This document shows positions 8,935 through 16,980 of a stretch of DNA of 64,000 nt, in pieces. A program made the position numbers and the translations under genes. The notes beneath the pieces were generated by a model. That model saw only the letters and a list, made by a program, of their open reading frames with translations, ran no database searches and was not told the origin of the DNA. Origin of the DNA: Salipaludibacillus keqinensis (lineage in GTDB: Bacteria; Bacillota; Bacilli; Bacillales; Salisediminibacteriaceae). The DNA lies in assembly GCF_003226325.1 (NCBI RefSeq), contig NZ_PDOD01000004.1, forward strand, positions 62,001 through 126,000. Reading direction: 5' to 3'. Position 1 is the first letter of the stretch, and each line of letters opens with the position of its first letter.

Positions 8935-9852
8935 TCAGACCGCCCATTTTCGGTCGTTCGTAAAAGACACAGTTAGCCATTTCGTGTAATCGATGTGGTG
9001 AATCTTTGTTGAGATCTCCTCACGAATGTGGTCTTGGTCAGATATAGATTGAACTTTCGACGTCTTTTTCACGATGAAGTCGACTTCAATGGATAAGGTT
9101 CTGCCTACTTTAGATATGCGTAAAATCGTTTCTTGCATATCATACTTTGATTCAACATCATAAATAACGGTTTCAATTTTTCTTGTCAATTCCTCTTCAG
9201 GGGTCATTTCCAAGACTTCTCTCATGGAATGACGTATCTCTATCAGAGGAACTTTAATAAAATAAATAGAGACGATGACGACCATCAATGGATCTATATA
9301 TGGAACAAGAGCTTGCATGGAAGGGATATATTGGAGGATGGCGGCCAATACAAAGCCGACCAGAACTCCTGCACTTACGAGCGTATCCATTAGCCATTGG
9401 TTCGATTCGGCTGAAATGAATCCTGTTTTACTTTGTGAAGCGTGTTTATTTAAATAACGGTAGATGACCAAACATGCAAACGTACTTGTTGCAGCATAAA
9501 TTAGTGCGGCACCTACTGCTACATCTCTACCACCTTGAAAAATAGAAACGATGGCCATGATCAGTGACCCGATGACTAAGATTAAAATGATTGCATACTT
9601 AAAAGTAATCACGAGCGGTTCAATCATGTCTTTTCCAAATGGAAAGCGACGCCAATCATTTTTTGACATAAACGTGGCTGCAGTCAGTGAGAGTAGCGAT
9701 AAAGCAACACTGATTAAAGAATACAGTCCGTCGAACAAGATCATTTGTGATTGAAATAATGTTCCTAAGACAATGCCCGCAACTGAAAAAGCGATTGCGG
9801 CATAAACAGAGGCCATTAATACCTTTTTATCTTTATTTAATTTTTGTACCAT
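8935..9852 (-). CDS. Cation diffusion facilitator (CDF) family transporter
   Basis: Membrane efflux protein of 305 residues with about six hydrophobic segments and a C-terminal cytoplasmic domain of about 90 residues, as in metal(2+)/H+ antiporters of the CDF family. Metal-site aspartates are visible in LFDGLYSL (second segment) and NQWLMDTLVSAG (fifth segment); the classic HxxxD form of these sites is not complete, so the ion is uncertain. Shine-Dalgarno AGGAGT overlaps the end of the upstream tetR gene, 13 bases away, so the two form an operon and the regulator probably controls the exporter. Confidence 0.85.
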   Translation of the reverse strand: MVQKLNKDKKVLMASVYAAIAFSVAGIVLGTLFQSQMILFDGLYSLISVALSLLSLTAATFMSKNDWRRFPFGKDMIEPLVITFKYAIILILVIGSLIMAIVSIFQGGRDVAVGAALIYAATSTFACLVIYRYLNKHASQSKTGFISAESNQWLMDTLVSAGVLVGFVLAAILQYIPSMQALVPYIDPLMVVIVSIYFIKVPLIEIRHSMREVLEMTPEEELTRKIETVIYDVESKYDMQETILRISKVGRTLSIEVDFIVKKTSKVQSISDQDHIREEISTKIHHIDYTKWLTVSFTNDRKWAV

Positions 9853-9865
9853 GATTTATTACTCC

Positions 9866-10447
9866 TCAGTTTGATAATGCTTTCGTTAAAAATTCCACCA
9901 ATTCTTTTTTTGACCGGTTAGGATCGCCGGCACTGGCGTGTGACAAATAAAATGACTCTGCTCCGTGTTCCACAAGACCTACAGTGAAATTTGCTAAATA
10001 AGGAATACTGCCTTTGTCTGTAAGGAGGGATTTCGAACGAAGTTCCTTAAACTGAACTTCGAGCCATTCATAGTATGGTTTGTAAATGTTATCCCATGTC
10101 TCAAACGAATGATAAAAAGCCATTCCTGAATATATAAATGTGATCAATTTTTTGTATTCCTTTGTCAAATCATAAGAAACATCAACCAGAGACTGGAGCA
10201 GTTCTTCTAATATCAAAGGTTTAGTGGAGTATGTTTCTTTCATTCTTGTTAGCTGTTCTTTTAATATCGTTTCAGCTATCGCTGGAACAAGCTCATTTTT
10301 TGATTGGAAGTACAGATAGAACGTCCCTTGTGCAACGCCAGCATGTTTAACAATTTGAGAGACAGACGTTTTTTCAAACCCTTTGTCTCGGATAACCTCT
10401 ACAGCGGCCTGAACAATCTTCTCATGTTTGGTTGATTCGTTTTTCAT
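9866..10447 (-). CDS. TetR/AcrR-family transcriptional regulator
   Basis: A 193-residue repressor with an N-terminal helix-turn-helix (KIVQAAVEVIRDKGFEKTS, then VAQGTFYLYFQSK) and a variable C-terminal ligand domain. I chose the ATG at 10447 because GGAGGT lies at 10457-10452; an ATG 51 bases upstream would put the first codons inside the operator and has no ribosome site. It is the first gene of an operon with the CDF transporter. A perfect 17-base palindrome lies just upstream between promoter and start, so autoregulation is likely. The inducer is unknown, perhaps a metal or cation. Confidence 0.9.
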   Translation of the reverse strand: MKNESTKHEKIVQAAVEVIRDKGFEKTSVSQIVKHAGVAQGTFYLYFQSKNELVPAIAETILKEQLTRMKETYSTKPLILEELLQSLVDVSYDLTKEYKKLITFIYSGMAFYHSFETWDNIYKPYYEWLEVQFKELRSKSLLTDKGSIPYLANFTVGLVEHGAESFYLSHASAGDPNRSKKELVEFLTKALSN

Positions 10448-10480
10448 CGTAACCTCCAAATAAATAATATAAAAAGTGAG

Positions 10481-10497
10481 TGACTGACTGTCAGTCA
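10481..10497 (-). promoter_or_regulatory. TetR operator palindrome
   Basis: TGACTGAC-T-GTCAGTCA is a perfect 8-bp inverted repeat with a one-base centre, at the predicted transcription start and 33 bases before the tetR start codon. Its form is typical of TetR autorepressor sites. Confidence 0.8.
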
Positions 10498-10506
10498 TTT
10501 TAGTCT

Positions 10507-10535
10507 ATTGTATCTGACAAACCTATTTTCGTCAA
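10507..10535 (-). promoter_or_regulatory. Sigma-A promoter of the tetR-CDF operon
   Basis: On the minus strand, -35 TTGACG (10535-10530), 17-base spacer, -10 TACAAT (10512-10507). The operator lies immediately downstream, where a bound repressor would block initiation. Confidence 0.75.
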
Positions 10536-10555
10536 ACAATCTGTCTGATAAGAAG

Positions 10556-10719
10556 TTGGCGACGAACAGAGAGCATATCGAAGCTGAACGTAGCGAACAT
10601 GGGAGATTGACGACGAACAGATAGCACGTCCAAGTTGAACGTAGCGAACATGAGAGATTAGCGACGTTCAGCTAGACCGTCAGAGCTGAACGTCGCCAAC
10701 ATGGAAGATTGGCGACGAT
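10556..10719. repeat. Three tandem 51-bp palindromic units
   Basis: Units begin at 10556, 10607 and 10658, exactly 51 bases apart, with a partial fourth start at 10709. Each has the form TTrgCGACG(aa/tt)CAG - spacer - gCTGAACGTmGC - nAACATGrgAGA. In unit 3 the arms GCGACGTTCAGC and GCTGAACGTCGC are a perfect 12-bp inverted repeat. A related single copy lies at 60866-60909. Confidence 0.85.
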
Positions 10720-10746
10720 TAACTTTTAGCATATGACCTCATGTTT

Positions 10747-10785
10747 AGAGGGTTTCCCAATCGTAAGACTTTTGGGAAACCCTCT
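10747..10785 (-). terminator. Terminator after the CoA-disulfide reductase fusion gene
   Basis: Arms AGAGGGTTTCCCAA and TTGGGAAACCCTCT form a perfect 14-bp stem just past the stop codon on the minus strand. The U tract is weak. Confidence 0.7.
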
Positions 10786-10805
10786 TGCTGACTAATGCAA
10801 TTCAG

Positions 10806-12758
10806 TTATTTTACAGAGGTTAATGTCCCTTTTGCGATAATGGCCGAAATGTTGTCTTTCTCTATATTTCGTTTAACGAGCGTATTTCCAGTGCTTTCAC
10901 ACCATGCTTCCACGTCTCGGATGAATCCTTGATCGGTTACAGAGATCTTGACGGTTTGACCGTCTTCTAGTTTCTTTATCGCTTTGTGTAAATTCATAAT
11001 CGGTCCTGGACATGAGAGTCCGGTAGCATCAAGCGTCACATCGGCCTCTTCACTGGAAGTTGTGTGAGGTGTCATGTTATTACGCTTTAAATCATCTTGA
11101 TAAGAAGTAGAACAGTTGTGATTCACACATGAATACGTTTTGTATCCACCACTTAAGTTGATCGGTGTGAATCCGTTTTGCTCAAGTATTCGTGTCGCCA
11201 AGTATCCTCTTAAACCAACTTGACAAGTGATATAAATGGGCTGACCTTCTGGTAATTCGTTCATACGATCCCGCAGTGTATCGAGGGGAATATTAACTGA
11301 ACCAGGAATAGAACCCATTTCTACTTCGCGAGGATCGCGTACGTCGACGAGAAATCCTCCATTTGCTACGATCTCATCAATCTCATGATAATGCACAATA
11401 TCCAATTCACCATCAGCTACATGAGAAGCGACGTAACCAAGCATATTCACAGGATCTTTAGCAGATGAGTAAGGTGGTGCGTAGGCTAATTCTAACTCTG
11501 GAAGGTCAAACACGGTGAGACCTCCTTTGATGGCCGTTGCGAGCACATCGATTCGCTTGTCTACGCCGTTCATACCTACACCTTGAGCGCCATAAATGGT
11601 TCCGTCTTCTGGATTAAAGGTCATTTTCAATGAGACAGGGAAACCTCCAGGATAATAACCGGCGTGAGAAGCAGGATGAACATGAATCGCTTTATAATTG
11701 ACACCGAGCTTTTTCAACGTTTTTTCATTGTTCCCTGTGGCAGCTACGGTGAGATCAAATACTTTTGCGATGGAAGTACCCAATGTTCCTTTGTATTTCA
11801 ATTTCTTACCGTAAATATTATCAGCGACCATTCGTCCTTGGCGATTCGCTGGCCAAGCGAGGGGAACCATTGTTGCTATTTGTTGAACATAATCTTTCAC
11901 TTCAATAGCGTCTCCGATGGCATAAACGTGAGGGTCTTCCGTGCGTAGATACTCATCAACAAGAATACCACCTCGGTCCCCCACTGGAAGGCCGGCTTTA
12001 ACAGCTAATTCGTTCTCAGGACGAACGCCAATGGATAGAATCGTTACGTCACTTTCAAGTTCTTGGCCACTTTGTAAAACAATTTTCTTGCCTCTATCAC
12101 TAAAAGATTTCACACCATCATTTAGGATCAAGGTAGCTTTACTGCGGATGTGCTCATGAACAATTGAAGCCATTTCGTAATCAATCGGGGCCATGACTTG
12201 ATCGGCCATTTCTACGACAGTCACTTCGATGCCGCGAGCATGAAGGTTTTCAGCCATTTCAAGCCCGATGAAACCTCCGCCAATAACAACAGCCTTTTGT
12301 GGATTTTTTTCATCAACCCACGATTTGATTCGATCAGTATCTGGAATATTCCTAAGGGTGAATACTTGCTCCGATTCGTTAAGACCTTCGATTGGTGGCA
12401 CAATAGGTCTCGCCCCTGGTGATAAGATCAGTTCATCGTACGTTTCTGTATACTCTTCTCCTGTAGCTACTTTCTTTACAGTGACGGTTTTATCAGCTCG
12501 GTTGATCTCAGTCACTTCAGATAAGTTGCGGATGTCCAAGTTAAATTTCTTCGACATGCCTTCCACTGTTTGGACAAGAAGCTTTTGTCTGTCTTGGATC
12601 GTACCGCCTATATAGTAAGGCAATCCGCAGTTGGCAAAGGAAATGTGTTCACCTTTTTCAAAAACAACAATATGAGATGTTTCATCGATTCTTCTAAGTC
12701 TTGCTGCAGCAGTCGCTCCACCAGCAACCCCGCCAACAATAATTATTTTCTTTGTCAT
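10806..12758 (-). CDS. CoA-disulfide reductase / rhodanese / TusA fusion
   Basis: FAD-dependent oxidoreductase of 650 residues, with three parts. Residues 1 to about 445 are a CoA-disulfide/polysulfide reductase: dinucleotide-binding GGVAGGATAAARLRR, redox Cys44 in FANCGLPYY, and a second nucleotide fold (VVIGGGFIGLEMAE). About 455-550 is a rhodanese domain with catalytic Cys in TCQVGLRGY. The last 75 residues are a TusA/SirA domain with CPGP. CoADR-rhodanese proteins are known in bacilli; the added TusA domain suggests channelling of persulfide sulfur. The start at 12758 is chosen because GGAGG lies at 12771-12767; an upstream ATG overlaps that site. A CstR-like operator covers its promoter, so induction by sulfide or persulfide is likely. 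Confidence 0.9.
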   Translation of the reverse strand: MTKKIIIVGGVAGGATAAARLRRIDETSHIVVFEKGEHISFANCGLPYYIGGTIQDRQKLLVQTVEGMSKKFNLDIRNLSEVTEINRADKTVTVKKVATGEEYTETYDELILSPGARPIVPPIEGLNESEQVFTLRNIPDTDRIKSWVDEKNPQKAVVIGGGFIGLEMAENLHARGIEVTVVEMADQVMAPIDYEMASIVHEHIRSKATLILNDGVKSFSDRGKKIVLQSGQELESDVTILSIGVRPENELAVKAGLPVGDRGGILVDEYLRTEDPHVYAIGDAIEVKDYVQQIATMVPLAWPANRQGRMVADNIYGKKLKYKGTLGTSIAKVFDLTVAATGNNEKTLKKLGVNYKAIHVHPASHAGYYPGGFPVSLKMTFNPEDGTIYGAQGVGMNGVDKRIDVLATAIKGGLTVFDLPELELAYAPPYSSAKDPVNMLGYVASHVADGELDIVHYHEIDEIVANGGFLVDVRDPREVEMGSIPGSVNIPLDTLRDRMNELPEGQPIYITCQVGLRGYLATRILEQNGFTPINLSGGYKTYSCVNHNCSTSYQDDLKRNNMTPHTTSSEEADVTLDATGLSCPGPIMNLHKAIKKLEDGQTVKISVTDQGFIRDVEAWCESTGNTLVKRNIEKDNISAIIAKGTLTSVK

Positions 12759-12795
12759 ATGAATAACCTCCATTAGTAGTATCAGTCATAAATAA

Positions 12796-12811
12796 ATACC
12801 TATAAGGGTAT
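12796..12811 (-). promoter_or_regulatory. CsoR/CstR-like operator
   Basis: ATACC-TATAAG-GGTAT is an inverted repeat closely resembling the known operator of the persulfide sensor CstR. It overlaps the -10 element of the sulfur-handling fusion gene. The regulator gene itself is not in the window. Confidence 0.7.
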
Positions 12812-12838
12812 ATTAATTTAAATTCAGCGTGATGTAAA
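12810..12838 (-). promoter_or_regulatory. Sigma-A promoter of the CoADR-rhodanese-TusA gene
   Basis: On the minus strand, -35 TTTACA (12838-12833), 17-base spacer, -10 TAATAT (12815-12810). Confidence 0.75.
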
Positions 12839-12877
12839 CGGCTTTAACTAAACAGATGTGACCGTTCTGTGAAAGGT

Positions 12878-12910
12878 TAAAAAAGCTATCTCAGGAACAC
12901 TGAGATAGCT
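12878..12910 (-). terminator. Terminator of the small membrane protein gene
   Basis: Arms AGCTATCTCA and TGAGATAGCT with a seven-base loop, followed on the minus strand by TTTTT. Confidence 0.85.
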
Positions 12911-12913
12911 TAT

Positions 12914-13222
12914 CTATGATTCTTCTTTATGTTTCAATTTTTTATATTTTGAGACAAGACTGGAATCGTAATTAGGATAATTGGAAGTTAAGTAGTCTTC
13001 GTAATGGGCACCGTAAGTAAGGATGGCTTTTTTTGTGCCGACTGGTTTCCAGAATAGTTTGCCCAAATAATACTCCCATTCCTCCAGGTCACCACTTTGG
13101 CTGTCTCCTTTTTGATGGCGATGGGCTAATTCTTCAAGTTGAACTCGAATAAGACCAATATTCATGAAATAAATGGCGAAAAGAACAAGAATCACACTAA
13201 CGATAATAATGAAGGTCCACAT
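12914..13222 (-). CDS. Small membrane-anchored hypothetical protein
   Basis: 102 residues. One hydrophobic segment at about residues 2-24 is followed by a hydrophilic, charged domain rich in aromatic residues and lysine (EEWEYYLGKLFWKP). I do not recognise the family. Shine-Dalgarno AAGGGGG lies just upstream of the ATG, and a terminator follows, so it is a single-gene unit. The likely topology is an N-terminal anchor with the rest in the cytoplasm. Confidence 0.7.
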   Translation of the reverse strand: MWTFIIIVSVILVLFAIYFMNIGLIRVQLEELAHRHQKGDSQSGDLEEWEYYLGKLFWKPVGTKKAILTYGAHYEDYLTSNYPNYDSSLVSKYKKLKHKEES

Positions 13223-13367
13223 GATTATACCCCCTTCTTGCTAAAAAAATGGTTGAACATATTAAAATCATAACACGTGGATGAGTTTTTTGTCGCAGAT
13301 AATGAAAGAATGAAAGGGTAAGAGAAACAGATTATCATATGGAATAATATTGAAATTAGATTGGTCT

Positions 13368-13380
13368 CCAGTTAAACTGG
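13368..13380. promoter_or_regulatory. 13-bp palindrome in the leader of the next gene
   Basis: CCAGTT-A-AACTGG, extendable to CTCC...GGAG, ends 26 bases before the start codon. It may be an operator or a small RNA stem. Confidence 0.4.
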
Positions 13381-13406
13381 GAGGGAGTCTACAAGGAGGG
13401 AATTAA

Positions 13407-14087
13407 ATGGGAAATGTGAAAGAGTTGGCAGCTTTCGTATTTATTGCTTGTCTTCTCGTTGGGATAGGATTGTCAATGGCTATCAGCAAGAGTGAAGCAA
13501 CCTATCAAACTGTTGAAGGAGACATAGGGTATTTAATGAACACTGAAGAGATAGAATCTGGGGTGTTTGATCGAGCCTTCGATGCTGATTTCAGAGCAAA
13601 GGTTCGCGTAACAGAGATCGAAAAAGTGGAAAGCGTAAGTGCACTGGCATCCATATATGAGAACGGGGAACGAGTTGCTCAGTATTCCCTTGGACAATTG
13701 AGCTTTGATGAGCAGTTTCCTTTTAATAGTGAATACATCACTTTTGCAGCTGGCGGATTAAACGGACTAGCTGAAGATGGAGAAGGCTATTATTGGACAC
13801 ATGTCATAAGAATAGATGAGAGTAGTTTGAAAAGTGAATTGGACTTAACAAATGAAGGGGAATTCACTTCATGGTTAGAATATGAGGCAAGTGCGGTTAA
13901 TGACGGCGAACCGGTTATATTTGGCATAGGTGTCATAGAAGGAAATGATGAATATCAATCTTATTTTAATGATCGCGATGAGTTTTATAGCTGGGCGAAC
14001 GAGCAAGAAAAAATCGTCACATTTGAATTGCTTGTCTCCTCAAGCGGAGTAGAGGTGGAATCTTGGGATCACCGCGATGATGAATAA
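13407..14087 (+). CDS. Hypothetical exported or membrane-anchored protein
   Basis: 226 residues. An N-terminal hydrophobic segment (about 6-26) without a lipobox suggests an uncleaved anchor or signal peptide; the rest is strongly acidic and hydrophilic, consistent with a location outside the membrane. No family is recognised. AAGGAGGG lies before the ATG. A palindrome precedes it and a shared terminator follows, so it is expressed alone. Confidence 0.65.
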   Translation: MGNVKELAAFVFIACLLVGIGLSMAISKSEATYQTVEGDIGYLMNTEEIESGVFDRAFDADFRAKVRVTEIEKVESVSALASIYENGERVAQYSLGQLSFDEQFPFNSEYITFAAGGLNGLAEDGEGYYWTHVIRIDESSLKSELDLTNEGEFTSWLEYEASAVNDGEPVIFGIGVIEGNDEYQSYFNDRDEFYSWANEQEKIVTFELLVSSSGVEVESWDHRDDE

Positions 14088-14090
14088 CAA

Positions 14091-14122
14091 AGACCCGTTA
14101 TGCTGATCATAACGGGTCTTTT
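14091..14122. terminator. Bidirectional terminator
   Basis: Perfect 12-bp stem AGACCCGTTATG / CATAACGGGTCT with TTTT on the plus side. It separates two converging genes. Confidence 0.88.
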
Positions 14123-14132
14123 CAGCGGACGA

Positions 14133-14324
14133 TTATGCGTCCCAGCTATTTACTTCTTTTTCTGCTTCTTCTTTAGACTTGCCATAGCGCTCTTGGATCT
14201 TACCAACAAGCTTCTCTTTATTTCCGTCTACTTCTTTCACGTCGTTATCGGTCAACTTCGACCATTTCTTTTTCGTTTCTCCTGTGAGTTGTTTCCATTT
14301 TCCTTTTAATTGATCTTGGTTCAT
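14133..14324 (-). CDS. CsbD-like general stress protein
   Basis: 63 residues, hydrophilic and lysine/glutamate rich, with the CsbD-family pattern QLKGKWKQLTGETKKKWSKL near the N-terminus and GKIQERYGKSKEEAEKEV near the C-terminus. In B. subtilis, CsbD is made under sigma-B control in general stress; its biochemical role is unknown. The start at 14324 is chosen because AGAGGAGC lies 10-17 bases upstream; a longer frame upstream has no ribosome site. I could not find a convincing sigma-B promoter. Confidence 0.85.
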   Translation of the reverse strand: MNQDQLKGKWKQLTGETKKKWSKLTDNDVKEVDGNKEKLVGKIQERYGKSKEEAEKEVNSWDA

Positions 14325-14457
14325 GATAAAACCGCTCCTCTCAATTATTAATTGACTATAGTGGAGATATTCCACCTCTCCTTCCATCCAAAACATAAAC
14401 AGTTAAATTTGGTACAATAGTTGGTAATTGACCAAATAATCCCACTGAGGTGACAGG

Positions 14458-15948
14458 ATGAACTTGCAAACTTATAGATCTTTAGATGCAACAGATTTAG
14501 CTGAACTTATAAGGAAAAAGGAGATGACGCCGAAAGAACTAGTGCTTCTTAGTTTTCAACAGTTAGAAAGAGTGAATCCGGAGCTAAATGCCGTGACTTC
14601 TCATCGGAAAGAACGAGTGCTGGCTGAAGTGGAAAGGTTTCAAGCGATGGACCAACCTTTGGGCGGAGTACCCATGCTGCTGAAAAATATATCGCAGACC
14701 GTTCAAGGAGAGAAGATGACAGCTGGATCGAAGTTGCTGCAATCGAACGTCTCTGAGCAAGACTCCAATCTAGTGAAAAGGCTTCGGGAATCGGGCATAT
14801 TAATGCTGGGGCATACGAATGCGCCTGAATTCGGCTTGAAAAACATTAGCGAACCGGAGCTTCATGGACCTACGCGAAATCCATGGAACAAGCGGTATTC
14901 CCCCGGAGGTTCCAGTGGTGGTTCAGCGGCAGCAGTCGCTTCAGGCATTGTGCCTATAGCAGGAGCTAGTGATGGAGGAGGATCCATTCGCATTCCAGCT
15001 TCTTTCACAGGGCTATTCGGTTTGAAACCGACGAGAGGAAGAACACCAGTCGGGCCAGGGACGGGCAGGCAGTGGCAAGGAGCGGCAATTGACTTTGCTG
15101 TGAGCCGGTCTGTGCGAGACAGCGCTACGATGCTCGATTTACTTCAAACCATTCAACCGGAGGCGGCCTTTCAAACGCCATTATTTCAAGGGTATTATCG
15201 TGATGAGAGAAGGAAAGGTTGGGACAAGCCCCTGCGTGTAGCTGTATCGATGGAGTCCCCTGTTGGCACTCCTGTCTCAGAAGATGCACGACTAGCCGTG
15301 AGGAAAACAACGAAATGGCTTGAAGACAATGGCCATGAAGTGGAAGAAGTAACACCGGAAATTGATGGAAAAGATTTAATGAGGAATTATTATTTAATGA
15401 ACTGTGGTGAAATGTCAGCAGTTATTCTCACGTTGGAAAAAGCGTTGGGAAGGCCGCTTAGTGAAAAAGATATGGAAATTGAAACTTGGTTGCTCAATCA
15501 AGCAGGAAAATCTGTCACAGCCGCTGAGTTTACGATGAGTTTGGCAGCGTGGGACACGGCAGCAGCAAAGATGGCCGATTTTCACAAAGCGTATGATTTT
15601 TACATCACTCCAGCTACCGCGTTTATTGCGCCAGATGTGGGCGAATTGACTCATTCAAAAGAAAGCAAAGAAAAACTTTTGGATGAATTTGAAAGAGGCA
15701 ACAAACAAGAGCTTATTTATGAGATGTTTTTACCCAGCTTGACCTATACGCCGTTCACACAATTAGCGAATCTAACTGGACAACCAGCTATGTCCGTTCC
15801 CGTCTATGTATCTGATCAAGGAATGCCTCTTGGAATACAGGTGATGGCCTCGAAAGGAAGAGAAGATCTCCTTTTACGACTTGCTTTTCAGATGGAACAA
15901 TCAGAGTTGTGGGAAGGAATGAACGAGAACCCTTATTTCGAAGGGTGA
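14458..15948 (+). CDS. Amidase-signature family hydrolase
   Basis: A 496-residue amidase that hydrolyses a carboxamide to acid and ammonia or amine; the substrate is unknown. The Ser-cisSer-Lys triad is complete: Lys76 (MLLKNIS), Ser152 in GGSSGGSAAAVASG and Ser176 in GGSIRIP, with the 24-residue spacing usual for the family. Length is typical. It is not GatA: no gatC or gatB lies nearby. Shine-Dalgarno GAGGTGA precedes the ATG. It stands alone, followed by a repeat-rich spacer. Confidence 0.9.
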   Translation: MNLQTYRSLDATDLAELIRKKEMTPKELVLLSFQQLERVNPELNAVTSHRKERVLAEVERFQAMDQPLGGVPMLLKNISQTVQGEKMTAGSKLLQSNVSEQDSNLVKRLRESGILMLGHTNAPEFGLKNISEPELHGPTRNPWNKRYSPGGSSGGSAAAVASGIVPIAGASDGGGSIRIPASFTGLFGLKPTRGRTPVGPGTGRQWQGAAIDFAVSRSVRDSATMLDLLQTIQPEAAFQTPLFQGYYRDERRKGWDKPLRVAVSMESPVGTPVSEDARLAVRKTTKWLEDNGHEVEEVTPEIDGKDLMRNYYLMNCGEMSAVILTLEKALGRPLSEKDMEIETWLLNQAGKSVTAAEFTMSLAAWDTAAAKMADFHKAYDFYITPATAFIAPDVGELTHSKESKEKLLDEFERGNKQELIYEMFLPSLTYTPFTQLANLTGQPAMSVPVYVSDQGMPLGIQVMASKGREDLLLRLAFQMEQSELWEGMNENPYFEG

Positions 15949-15955
15949 TCCGTGG

Positions 15956-16020
15956 ACTTTGCTGAAAAAAGGAGTTCTATGCACAAAAACTGAGGTTCTA
16001 TGCTGAAATGCAGAGGTTCG
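15956..16020 (+). repeat. 21-nt periodic repeat, family A, locus 1
   Basis: About three degenerate units with TTCTATG starting at 15975 and 15996, alternating CTATGCACAAAAAC and CTATGCTGAAA. The same family is at 40983-41100. Confidence 0.8.
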
Positions 16021-16115
16021 GATAGGATCGAGCTCAAGACGCTCAAGCCACCTATAAAAGAGTGGTTTGATCGTTTGTTTTGTAGCACTTAAATGTGAAG
16101 CTGGAGAAGTTACGC

Positions 16116-16240
16116 TGTATAGATCTCGAATTGCTTCATATAAAAACTCCATTCGTTTATATACAAGCGGAGTTAAGTCGTATAGAGTTGAAGTTACGTC
16201 GTATAGCTGAACCATTCGTTCGTATAACAGCATTCGACAA
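16116..16240. repeat. 21-nt periodic repeat, family B, locus 1
   Basis: Six units with a TAT core at 16118, 16139, 16160, 16181, 16202 and 16223, exactly 21 bases apart. It ends with ATTCGTTCGTATAACA and ATTCGACAAGTT, an end also seen at 55803-55843. Confidence 0.88.
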
Positions 16241-16419
16241 GTTTTGCGAAGGTCTTAAAGAAGATTTGATATAAACGATTAGTAATTCGGTGTTAGGAAG
16301 TCTCGTGACTTTTGAACTGAATCATATGAGGGTAATTATAAATAGTTAAAATAAATGATCTAATTTAATTTTTTTTACGTTGTATAAGTAAGCAGACTAT
16401 TCATAGTGAGGAGATTGTG

Positions 16420-16980
16420 ATGATTAGACCCGACGATATAAAACTTTATGAACGTCTGCGTTTAGGTGACAAAGAAGCTTTAGAAACATTGTACGACAAG
16501 TATGAGAGGCTTCTTTATTCTTTTTCCTATAAGATGGTAAATAATCCTGAAGCAGCTGAAGAAATTGTTCAGGAAGTTATGATTAAGCTATGGAAAGGGA
16601 AAGGAACTTATTCCCCGGACTATGGAAAGTTCTCTTCTTGGTTGTTAACAGTGACGAGACACACGGCCATTGATTATTTACGAAAGCAACAAAAAGTAAC
16701 GACAGAAGAAATCCATACCGAAACGGAACTCCACGACGATCAGACTCCAGTTGAGGAAATGGTCGAGTGGAAAGAGAAAGGTGAGCGATTACGCCAAGCG
16801 ATGAGAACACTGAAAAAAGACCAGCGAGTGATCATCGACTTATTTTATTTCAAAGGGTATTCACAGAGGAAGATTGCTGAGCAAACAGACATACCACTTG
16901 GAACAGTAAAAGGTCGAATCCGATTAGCATTAAAGCACTTGAAAGCTGAATTGTATGCAGAAAGGGGGGATTTACAATGA
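16420..16980 (+). CDS. ECF-type RNA polymerase sigma factor
   Basis: 186-residue extracytoplasmic-function sigma factor. Region 2 is seen in AEEIVQEVMIKLWKG with a following SWLLTVTRHTAIDYLRK, and region 4 in QRKIAEQTDIPLGTVKGRIR, which is the SigK/SigW-like HTH for the -35 element. The ATG at 16420 follows GTGAGGAG; a GTG one codon earlier is also possible. The stop overlaps the start of the anti-sigma gene (ATGA), so the pair is coupled. The surface protein and sortase genes 1.2 kb downstream are possible targets, by position only. Confidence 0.92.
   Translation: MIRPDDIKLYERLRLGDKEALETLYDKYERLLYSFSYKMVNNPEAAEEIVQEVMIKLWKGKGTYSPDYGKFSSWLLTVTRHTAIDYLRKQQKVTTEEIHTETELHDDQTPVEEMVEWKEKGERLRQAMRTLKKDQRVIIDLFYFKGYSQRKIAEQTDIPLGTVKGRIRLALKHLKAELYAERGDLQ

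Noticed and set aside
14325-14400. Sigma-B promoter of the CsbD-like gene
   Set aside because: GTTTAT fits the -35 but no GGGTAT-like -10 lies at the right distance.
15901-16233. 110-residue minus-strand frame with seven-residue periodicity
   Set aside because: It runs over the family A and B repeat arrays and the end of the amidase gene. A 21-base period keeps frames open and gives a false protein repeat. No ribosome site.
16300-16419. Autoregulated ECF promoter shared by the sigma gene and the surface-protein gene
   Set aside because: TGAACT and GGGTAA occur upstream of the sigma gene, but no matching pair is found before 18195.
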